This document shows positions 13,201-25,200 of a stretch of DNA of 64,000 nt, piece after piece. Both the position numbers and the translations under genes were made by a program. The notes beneath the pieces were generated by a model. That model was not told the DNA's origin. It saw nothing but the letters and a program-made list of their open reading frames with translations, and ran no database searches. Origin of the DNA: Actinostola sp. cb2023 (taxonomy: Eukaryota; Cnidaria; Anthozoa; Actiniaria; Actinostolidae); the NCBI GenBank assembly GCA_033675265.1, contig JAUJYZ010000723.1, positions 62,001 through 126,000 on the forward strand, given 5' to 3'. Every line of letters begins with the position of its first letter. Position 1 is the stretch's first letter.

Positions 13201-16200
13201 TTACATTCGTTTAAGGAGATACATTCGACATACTCAATGTGAGTTTTGACGAAGTGTGACCCTGTCACACGAAATTTGTCTAATAGTCACGTATGTCAAT
13301 ATGTCACGTAACGAAGATTTTGGTCACGCAAGATTTTTCTTAGATATTTGCATTGTAAATCTGTCTACCTGTCGCTCTAGTCACGTAAGTCAGATGTGTC
13401 ACGTAACGAATCTTTTTCAAGTGGTCATGCAAGGTTTTCCTTAGATAAAATCCGTCTACCTGTCGCTCTAGTCTGTCTATCTTGTCCTCGTACTTCCTGA
13501 TTTGCATCATCAACCTCTCGATTTCTGATGACTTATTTCTCGTCTACAATAACAAATAGAACTAATTGTAAAGAGGTGACTTCTGATCTGAATTCTCTCA
13601 ATTTTTGTAGCCCTTCAAAATACCATGTGCGCAAGGCATCATGGGTTTCGACACAAAGTCTTTGATTTACATTGGGAAATGCTATAATTATTTCTCTCAG
13701 CAAAAAGGGAGGAACAGGACCCTTAGGACCCTCCAACTAGGTCTTCAGTACGAGTGGGACACCTACGGTACCGTGGCTTCCTTTCTGAACCAATCAAAAA
13801 GCGTGAAGATGCATCTCGTCCAATCAAACTCTTTCAATACGACAAGACGCGGTGCGGTGACGGTGCGGTAACTTTCCCACTCATACGACTCTATTCAAAA
13901 GTGTTACTATTTACGACGTAATAAGTGTATTAGTCAAGTTCTTTACCTTGTTTCTGTGTTCGTCTACTATGAACCGCGTTTCGTTCACACAGCCTTGAAG
14001 CTGGATTTTCTCTCTTTCTAACGTTTCTATCTGAATTAAATATTACGGTAAATACAAAGTTAATTAAACTGACTTGTAAACTATAAACCCTTGTATAATC
14101 CGATGGTGATGAAGGAGTGTCAGTTCGCCCGCGGGAAGCACCGAGTCACGAGAAACTCACGTCGTTCGACGAGGACGAAACATGCCTACTTTTCATCTTT
14201 TCAACCTGTTAGCATCGGTGATATACGTACGCGCAGTGGTGCGATTCAAGTGTTTGTCGTGCCCCTGTTGGACATGTGTTTCGCCTCGATGTCTATGTCT
14301 AGTGTACACTAGGCCGTTAGGGTGACCATGGTCGGAAATCGAGCCCAAACGTTCCATTGTTAAGCTGTCATTCTATTACTTAGCATTGTAGAAGACTGTC
14401 CAAGCCCCGAGGGGAGGGTGGAGGATGGACTCCCATGTGAATGGAGCGGGGTCTAAGCCCCGAGGGGAGGGTGCGGTCATGTGAATGGGGCGGGGTCTAA
14501 GCCCCGAGGAGAGGGGGAAGGGTGGACTCCCAAGTGAATGGGGCGGGGTCTAAGCCCCGAGGAGAGGGGGAAGGGTGGACTCCCAAGTGAATGGGGCGGG
14601 GTCTAAGCCCCGAGGAGAGGGGGAAGGGTGGACTCCCATGTGAATGGGGCGGGGTCTAAGCCCCGAGGAGAGGGGGAAGGGTGGACTCCCAAGTGAATGG
14701 GGCGGGGTCTAAGCCCCGAGGAGAGGGGGAAGGGTGGACTCCCAAGTGAATGGGGCGGGGTCTAAGCCCCGAGGAGAGGGGGAAGGGTGGACTCCCAAGT
14801 GAATGGGGCGGGGTCTAAGCTATGTACCTCTTTTCTCATCTCTACTATCTTGTCATCGTACTCCATTAAGTAACTTTTTAACTCTTTTATCTCATCTGAT
14901 TTGAAGTACGACTGTACAAACACAAAGGACCACAACATAAAATGTGTTACTGGTAATTCACCTAGAATTTAACGGCCTAATCATACATATTTGGTGCATG
15001 GCCAGAGTGACCAGGGACAACTACGCCACTTCCTTCTACGTCACTTCCTTCTACGTCACTTCCTGTCTACACACCTGTTTCTTGTAATCATCTAGAACGG
15101 ATTTGTTATCTGACATACTGTTGTTAAGATCACTTCTCTCGCCTTCTAACGATTCTACCTACAGTTCGATTAATAAAATACCATCAATAGACGACAGAGA
15201 TGAAAAACACAAGGGTGGTTACGGATATTACTGTTGTGCAGCGCGTCAATATTTTATGGGGCTGCGCTATAAACTGACTTTAGTTACTGTATTATTATGG
15301 GTTTCCTGATCATCATCATTCAGGTATCATCTCCATCATCACCCTATCATCATCAATTATTATGGGTTTCCTGATCATCATCATTCAGGCATCATCTCCA
15401 TCATCACCCTATCATCATCAATTATTATGGGTTTCCTGATCATCATCATTCAGCCATCATCTCCATCATCACCCTATCATCATCAATAACAGTGCGTGCA
15501 TCACCTAGTCCATCATCATCATCATCCGTCATTGTCCACCGCCATATCATCATCAACAACTATGGCATCGTCACCAGCGCATCATCACACCATCACTATG
15601 AGTTGTATCTGTCTACTCTATCTACATACCTTCTGCCTGTACTCTTCTACCAAGCTATCGTAATGCTTCATGCTAGTCACTAAACTACTTAATTCGGTTC
15701 GTAGTTCTGTCTGTACGTCTTCCTACAACACAAAACGAGTCCAGTGAAGTCAATTGATACCTCGAACTTGATTGATATTTTCACAGCCATGCAAAATCAA
15801 CGCATTACTAACCTGGATGTCTCGAATATCGCTTACAATTAGATAAAAGTTGACATTGAAATTAAGATGTTTTCTACCAAGACAGCATTTATAAGTAAGA
15901 GTATTTATGATCTCTTGATTACATGTAATGCCCGCATATTGGAACCGAAGTGTTGTAAACGTAGTAGAGTAAACGTAACATACAGCGAGAGTTGCGCGTA
16001 AACTTTTTTCAGAAGCCATACTTTGCGAATATAAAAATATCTCTCACAGAATATAGAACCAAGGATCAAACATGTGTAAGTAAAGACGCAAATCGCGACT
16101 CCATCCCTCGCCTCACTCCCCTCGCATCTTTTCATCTCGTCTCATTCTCTCGCGGCCCCAATGACTCGATCGAACTTCAACTCTTCTCGGTGAAGTTTCG

Positions 16201-19200
16201 CGAAACGGTAGAGCTGTAGTCGAGCAGAACCAGTCCATAATCTATTCTCAGGTATTGAGTTTTGATCTTGAATTTGAATTCTATAAGCCGGCATTCCTAG
16301 AGGATATCTTTTATATTCTATTTCATGTAATGTCTTTTCGGGGGAAAGGCTGATATTTCGCTTCCTTCTTGAATTATTTTTCAACATTTTTTCTCATCGG
16401 TCTTTGCGTTTATCTAACCTTATTTAGCGCTCTTTGTTCGTCGTCGTGTAGCCGTTCCTCCAAAGCTGCGACGTCTGCCTGTGATAACACAGAACAAAAT
16501 AGTATTAGCAACGCTGATCACTAGCGACACGGCAAGCATCTGCGCATGCGCAAACATAACTCATTTGAAAATACGCCCGACGCAAGCATCTGCGCATGCG
16601 CAAACATAACTCATTTGAAAATACGCCCGACGCAAGCATCTGCGCAATCACAAGTGCAAGCATAACTTGTGTCATATGAAAATTAGCCTGTGCAGCCAGG
16701 CTCTAGGGGAAGGGAATGGGAGGGGGACAGGAAGGGGAAAAGGAGGTGGACTGGAGAGGAGGGAGTCCAGTCTCTCCAGTCCCCCTCCCCTTTTTCCCCA
16801 CCCTCCCCCTCCTTTTCCCTTAGAGCCTGTCTACGCAGGCTATGTGAAAATATGCCCGACGCAAGCATAAAGCGCAAGCATTCTGATCATTGTGCTTAGG
16901 CTTGCGTTAGGTCCCCACAGTAAAAGTAAAATAGAGTCGTTTTCCTATGAGTGGGAAGTAGTTACGGTACGGTTCGTGCCGTGATGGTATCGCGCCATGA
17001 TCGTGCAGTATCCAAGCATTCTGATTGGTTGAGCGATGATTTTGTGCACTGTGATTGGATGAATACAATGTCTTCGATTGCGTACCGCCGTAGGTTTTCC
17101 ACTCATACGAAAACAACTCTAAGGCCTCATGTGATTGCATCGCTAGTGAATACCAGGCTCTCACCCTTAGTTCTTCGTTCTCATTTCTTATGACGTTCAC
17201 TTCCTGTGCCTTTGTACTTAGTTTGCTTGTCAGCAGCTCAGTGTTGCTCTGTAAAACAGATATCGAAACAAAGCAAAATATGAAGAATTCTTACACAATA
17301 CCGGGGGGAGTACCCTGGGATATTTCATTTGGTGAGACCCCCCTTACAAAGCTTAAAAAATATGCAACCCCTATTAAAATAAACACCCACTACTGTCCCC
17401 CTAGTAAATTTATGCTGAGCCACTTCTTCGCAAGCAGACAGATTTTTCCCAAACTGCATTGCACGCAGTAAGAGCAAGGACTGGGAACGAATCTATTGAG
17501 CCACTAACACCACGACCAAAGGGCGTAGTCATTCGAATTTTAAACACGACTCTGCCAGAGTAGCCTGCGTAGCGGCCCAAAGGGAAGGAGAAAGGGGGAG
17601 GGAAAGGGGATAGGGGGCAATCCTCCTCCCCTTTCCTTTCTCTTCCCCTCTTTCTCTTCCCCTCTTCCCTTTCCTTTCTCTTCTCTTCCCTTTCTCTTCC
17701 CTACTCTGGACAGCCTTCCAGAACAAATCACAAAGTCACTGAAAATGCAATAACGACTCATACCTGTGAAGCTTTTTCAGTATTTTCGATGATATCTTGT
17801 AATTCTTTGATTCGACTTTAATAAGAAATGAAAGGCGTTTTATCAAACTTTCGTATTTTCAGATAAAAATAGAACACAGGGAACCCAAGCTGACTCACTT
17901 TCGTAAAATGGCATTATCTGCTTCCGCTGACTCCTTCTCTTGTCGGAATGCGGATTCGTTTCGTCGAATCTCTAATAAATCTAATTCCTGGGAATAATGA
18001 CAGAATTAACATTAGTCATCATCATCATCGATCGATGATCGGATTATTATCATCATCATCATCTTTTTATGATCATCATCATCAATTTGACCAATTCCCA
18101 TCATCTCCACCAGCGTCATTTTCACCATCATCATCACCGTCATCAACTGCGCCGCATCATCATCATCATTTTCCATCATCACCATTAGCGTCATCTTCAT
18201 CATCATCATCACCGTCATCAACTGCGCCGCATCATCATCATCATTTTCCATCATCACCATTAGCGTCATCTTCATCTTCACCATCATCATCACCGTCATC
18301 AACTGCGCCGCATCATCATCATCACCATCATTTTCCAATATATCCACCAGCGCCATCTTCACCATCATCATCATCAACTGCACCGCATCATCATTGGAGC
18401 TGCCATCCTACTCTTTGTCAGAATCACAAGTTTACATGAATGACTGCTTGATAGCGCAATCCTACACTGATTCACTCTGATCTTACTTTGTCATTGAGTT
18501 TCTGTCTCACAGATTCTATTTCTTTTTCTCGGTCTGATACTCGGTCCTTTTGTACTCTGTGGATCAAAATCATTAATAATTAATTAATAATCGAACTTTA
18601 TTAATAATCGAAATGTAACGCAACGGTAAGACCTTGGAACTAAACGTATTCAACCTTCCAATTGCTCAAATAAACGTGAGTACAGTGCGCTTCACATAGC
18701 GTTTGCCGAGCGGGTTCCGAAGTTCTATCGGAAGTTCATCTTGAACTTCGTAAACGAACTTGTTTCCAACAATGTAAATTCGGAAATTCGTTGGACTTGA
18801 AGTTCAAACTCAACTGGCAAAGTGATGTATTAAAACAAGGTAGTTCTCTCCCTAAAGAAGTTTTGAATTTGAAGGAAATTGAGTGCCGCGTGCTTCAATA
18901 GACCTTTTTACCGATACGGCGGCCAGTTTGGATTCTATTGTTTTGGCTAAAACATTATGGGATGCCCAGGGTGCAAATGACCCAAAAACCGTAGAGAGTG
19001 GAGTCGTGTCAATATATTATTTTTCTATATCACTCTAGCCATAGTGTTGTATGACTTAATATCTACATGCGTTGTGTATTGTTGTATAATTTTATACAAA
19101 TTCATTGCTTTAAATTAGGTTTTCGTAGTTTTTCATGGCCAAATGGTTACTACATTTGTGTAGCTTGCACCCTGGGCATCCCATAATTTCTCTATAATTC

Positions 19201-22200
19201 AAGATGGCCGCCGTATCGGTAAAAAGGTCTATTCCAACGAATTTCCGAATTCGCGCGGGAAGCAAGTTTGTGGAAGTTCGCCAAAGAAGTTCCTTTCAAA
19301 GTTCAAGGTGAACTTCCGAACGAACTTCGGAACAACTTCAGAATCCGGTCGGCAATAGTGAAACATAGTGTAAAGAAAACAAAAGTAAAAGAGAATTCTT
19401 CTGACCTTGCAGCTTTTTTTAGAGCTTCTTTTTCTCTTCCTGTTTTATCCTGTAATGATACAGACAGGCAGAAAATGTCAGCACAAATGAATACACTCAT
19501 CATCATCATAAACTTTATTTAAACACGGTATCTCTTCATTAAAAGAAAAAATCAGAGAGACAAACTACTAGCCAGTCATTTTAAAACCTGTTGAAGAACA
19601 AGGCAAATAAGAATGGGTGAGTTTAGCATGACTCACTCTTGAAACAGTTAGGATTCCCTCGAGGTGTTCAAACTCCACACGAGTTTGCTCTAGTTGTTCT
19701 TCAAGGTTCTAAAGACGAGACAACAAAATATGTGGCATTACCTTCATCATCATCACTACTGGTAACGAATTTAAACATCATCAAAACATCACATTTTCAT
19801 CACAAACTACAATCAGAAGCACCACAATCAGTAACAATCATCATCATCATTAGCGTCATCATTATGACTACTGCAGGTAACTAAATAAATGTAAAACATC
19901 ATCATCATCATCATCAAAACATCACTTTCTTTCATCACAAACTACAATGAGTAGGATATCTACTACTACGTGTATAAGCACCACAATCACTAATAATCAT
20001 CATCATCATTAGCATCATCATTTATCTACTGCAGGTAACTAATGTAAAACATCATAACAAACACTCAATACCCTGATTTGCACTTGAAGTCGGTTGTTTT
20101 CCATCTCTTTTGATCTAAACTGGTTTTGTAGATGGGCTCTCGTTGTCTCCATAGTTTTCTTCAAATCATCAAAAGCCATTGCTTGGTCCTGTGAAAACGG
20201 GGTCAGTACTTAAACAAGAGGCCTAATGCACCTCTTATAGGCGCGTAGAAGATGGGTGACAGTGACTTAAACAAGCATAAAGATGTATGTACAAGTCGCA
20301 GACAGGGAATAGTAATTTTTCGCTCCTGGTTTGGGAAATGTATCCTCTACATGTATCTCATGCTCGAGAATCCAGCGGTGCTCTTCGGCGTGGGCTCGGA
20401 TGAAACATCGCCCTGCTTTTATCTGAGCCCACACCGAAGAACACCGCTGGATTCTCGAGCATGCATGTATCTCTGTCCTTTCTCCCTTCTGGGCTTCCTG
20501 TTGGCTAATGACTGGGAGAGACCGGAACATGTTATGAGGAAACAGAAAGGCAAGTCTCACTCAGTCAGCTATAAGTATGCCAAGGGATCCCACTGAGACA
20601 GGGTTGTGTGTGGAAGAGGCTACCTTGTTCTCAATTTCAATATTACAAATATGTAGCAGCACAGCCATCATTATCGTAATCGTCATCATCATATTCATTG
20701 TCTACTACATGATAGCTCCATATTTACAGGGGCAGATTTAGGGGAGGGGCCGAGGGGGCCACAGTCCCCCTTATTTATGAGAAAAAGTTCTGACTTGTCA
20801 ATGAAATCATAACTTTTTACGCATTAGGGTTTTTGCTGAAACTGTTCCAGCCCCCTCATTCTGAATTTCCTGGATCTGACCCTGATTTACCTTATCTGCT
20901 TCTACTTGTGTAAGAAGTGTCTCTATTTGTCGATCACGCTCAATAATCTCCACTTGAAATGTCTGGGGGAAAAAAGGAGTACAACAAATGAAGCAACCAT
21001 TCATTTTTTCTATTTATTCATTCCCATTATCCCATTTTTTATTTCTCTGATATTTCTTTTGCTGAGACCCCAAAGGACTTTGTAAATGTCATAGTACATA
21101 AGACGAGGTTCTATACCTTCATTTCATTCCTTTACGCACTTTATTAACTTACTTAGCGAAAACTAGTTTCGTTTTCTCAACCTCCTCAGTTCGCTAAAGA
21201 TATAATGCGTTGAACTACATAGCGCGCGCACACAGCTTAGTATGTAGTTCAACGCATTATATCTTTAGCGAACTGAGGAGGTTGAGAAAACGAAACTAGT
21301 TTCCGCTAAGTAAGTTAATAAAGTGCGTAAAGGAATGAAATGAAGGTATAGAACCTCGTCTTATGTACTATGTCATTTTTTATTTCGATCACGCAAGCAA
21401 CTTTACTGTACCTCGTTTTTTGAATCAGCATCAGTGAGTTTCCTTAGCAACAGCTCTTGTTGTTGTCGCAGATGTATCTCTGCTTCCTATAAACACATTG
21501 ACTCATAAATCATCACGTACAATAACAAGATGGAACTGACCAAAGTTGACACCACTGTCACTCTGATTATGAAAGTAACAACTGGAGTTTTCAAATCTAG
21601 TTATATTATTAATAATAATAATAATAATGGTCGTTCTTATATAGCGCATTTCACATTCGTCCCAATGCTCTTTACAACCGATGGAGGACTTTTTGGGGCT
21701 GCATATGAAGGCACCTACGGCAGCCGAGCAGCTTACAATCACGAGGAGTTGGTATGTTAGTATGTTATGCCTCCAATTTGAAGTAGGCTGTTGAACCGGG
21801 TAACAATCCCCTACTCTTACGAAGAGTTCAACAGGTTCTTTAATGTCCCCAGTAAACAGGTTAGATTAGGGTCAGGAGACAGGACCTCAGGTTTAACGTC
21901 CTTATCCGAGAAGATGTGAAGGTCTAACCATTTGTAGATGTAATTACAAAGGCAGCACCTTCTCCTCGATTATTTTAAGACCCTGAGAAATGGTCCGGCC
22001 GGGACTCGAACCACGAACCTCCCGCACAACCAACTGAGCCAACCGGACTAATCTTACTAATCTTACTAATAACCTCTTTTTGCTGCGAGTCTTGTAGCAT
22101 TCTTCGTAATCCTTTATTTGTTCGGCCAAATTCATCTAGTTTCTGTAGCATTGATTCACGTTGTCTTGTCAGCAAAGCTGAATCTGTCGCAGATAATTTT

Positions 22201-25200
22201 TTGTCCTGAAAATAATTACATCAAATCAATAGTTTGAACAGTCTGCTGCAGTCCTTTGCCATAGCAATAAATCAATTAGTATTTTACATTTATCAGAGCG
22301 TAATCTCGCAATATGATTGGCTCTCAGCCATTGTCAATAAGAGTACACTACAGACACATAGAATGACGAGACAGTGCGCGCTTGAAACAGTTTTTCTTTC
22401 AAACCTTTTCCTTGTTTTTGGATGTTGTTTTGTTTGTTATTGAAAAAAAATAACAGATGTTTTTTTCGTTGTCTGTATTCTTATTGACACGTACACACTT
22501 ATTGACGTCATAAAATGTTCAAAACTTTGCGGTGAAATCACTCATTGCACTCTAGTTTTGAACATCTTATGACGTCAAGTGTGTGTCAATAAGAGTACAG
22601 ACAACTCAAAACCATCTGCAATTTGTTCACTAGATATTTGAATAGTGTGTGTCATGTATTCAGTGTTTACCTGTTTCAGTTTACGTATTATATCTCTGAG
22701 TTTAAATACTTGTTCGCCCACAGCCCTACCATCCATTTCTGTCTCAACAAGTTTTTTGAGCAGCGTGCCTCTGTCATCTTCAGCTCTGTCTAGTTCATTT
22801 CTGTGCATACAAAACGCACAGTAAAAACACTTTCCAATATGCATCTCAATTTCCTCAAATAAACGCTGGGGGCATTTATTTAAAATTTGAAGTTTTAGAG
22901 GGGGCGTTTATAATAATAATTATTATTATTAGAGGGAGGCATTTAAAAGAGGGGGGCGTATATTTCGAAACTCCAAATTTTGCCTCTGAAACGTTTCCCG
23001 AGTCATCAACAATACGATGAAAAACATATGTGGTGATGAGTCAGTTGTAGACATTTAAAGAATAAAAATATAAATCTTTCAATTCAGCGTTTGTTTTTCG
23101 TGTCTATTCTAATAATCGCCCCCTTTTGAGTGGGCGTCTCTAGCTAATAAACGCCCCCTTTCGAGTAGGTGTCTCTAATAAATGCCCCTCTATGGGGGAG
23201 GTGTTTATTAGAAGGAGGCGTTTAAAAGAGTGAGACGTATATTAATGGTTTTTCTCCTGAAGGGGGGGGGGGGGGGGGGGGGGGCGTTTATTGGAGGCTG
23301 GGCGTTTATTTCAGGGAATACGGTGATCTCAACATGGTACATCCATGACATAAGACTTTCATAGGCAGACGGAATCTGCTCTTTGTCTTCTGTGTATTAG
23401 TTGTGTTATTAGAAGCTACCTTGAAAGATCAGCATCTTCCTTAGCCTTGGACAAAGAATGTCTAAGCATTTCGTTCTCCTTTACTGTAGTCTTCAACTCC
23501 TTTCTAAAATCCTATCAATGAAATCGAAGGGTTAGTGTATGAATAATGTCAGTGACCTCTGATCAAAATCTTAATTCCCCTTTGTTTCTTTGAATTTCAA
23601 AGGAGAAATTGGATTGTGATCACGAGGATGTAATGATTAGAAACTCCAATGTTAAGAGGATGCCACAAGTTCAATTGGTTTTACTTTTGCAGTCTTCAAT
23701 TATATGAAGAGTAAGGTGTGGTATTGCAGAAAAATTGTGCAAGCTCGTGCAAGCTCAGTCAATTTATTAGAAAATGACGAACGAAGTTGTGTCAATTAAT
23801 TCCTTAATGTTCCTGCAATACCGCGCCTTAGTGGATAAAGTCGTTTTCGTATGAGTGGGAAACCTACGGTACGGAGTTAAGGTCACGGTACGGAATCGAA
23901 GACATTCTATTCAACCAATCACAGCGCGCGAAATCATTTCTCAACCAATCAGAATGCTTGGATACCGCACGATGATGGCGCGATACGGTCACCGCACGGC
24001 ACGAACCGTACCGTAACTACTTCCCACTCATATGAAAACGACTCTATGATAATGAAAGAGGTACTGGCACTGAGCTATAAGTGTACTAACATAAAGTTCT
24101 TGTTCTTGGTTTTGCAGTATCTTTCTTGATGCAGCAATCTGTTCATCCTTCTTTTCTACAGCACGTTGTGATCTTTGCAAATCCACCTGGATATTATTAA
24201 GATATCAATAACTGGGTGGCAGTTGATGATTGTAAATTTATACAGTATGTGGTTCTAATGAGGGTTTATCACGTAATTTCAAAACTCGTAGGACAAAAAA
24301 AAGATTATCATAGCTGGAAAGAGCTCGTTGAAATTAGTCAACATGTGAAGTTTGGAAAAGATCGCTTCACAAATTGCGAAGATATGAATTTTCAAAAATC
24401 GAAATTTTATATGAAAACCTTTGGAAATTTACGCTTGGAGGCAACTCTTGCGTCTACAAAATTTCGATTTTTGAAAATTCATATCTTCGCAATTTGTGAA
24501 GCGATCTTTTCCAAACTTCACACTTTTACTAATTTCAACGAGCTCTTTCCAGTTATGATACGGTAGTCATTTTTTTTGTCCTATGAGTTTTGAAATTACA
24601 TGATAAACCCTCATTGTGAATGGTTCTAATTGTGAACACTGTTCAGTTAATGTGTATCCTGGGTAGCAGAGACTATTGTTTTTAATTATCTCTCTCTAAA
24701 CTCTACGAGAGTGCCTACGGCTCGAGAGAGAAAAAATAATAGCCTCTGGTAACCAGGGTACACATTTAAACTGAACAGTGTCCACAATTAGAACCGTTCA
24801 CAATTAGAACCACTAAGGTACTGTATAATGTGGCTAAATGCAATTATGGCTAAGTTAAAATCAAGGCTGTGGGTCAGTAGTCGCAGGTTCTGTGTCCGAC
24901 AGGGTGCAGTACTCCAGCACCTGTAGGGTCTTGCACATGGCCAGTGAATCAGAGTGAGGATCAATTCTCTCTTGAAGGTACTCAAGTGTTTTCCTGCTGT
25001 TTTTGTATTGCTACCACCCTCCATCCCTGGTAAGTATTCTAATGGTAAGTATTCCACTGATTGGTGATCAGTGTGACAGGTAATGGACTGTGGTATGGTA
25101 TCTATGGTGACCTTTGCCGTGAGGGGACTGGCATGTCCTCCATGGCTAACATCAAGTACCTACATGTAATCCCAAGCTCATCAGTCCGATGAGTTTAAAC

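Noticed and set aside
15750..16387. Several 75-89-codon frames on both strands
   Set aside because: They overlap one another in the ODF2 intron between exons 20 and 19 and have no family resemblance or coding composition.
21985..22048. Possible tRNA gene (A- and B-box, CCGGTTGGCTCAGTTGG and GGTTCGAGTCC)
   Set aside because: The head is shorter than a tRNA and lacks a proper anticodon arm. It continues into a SINE body with an ATT tail.
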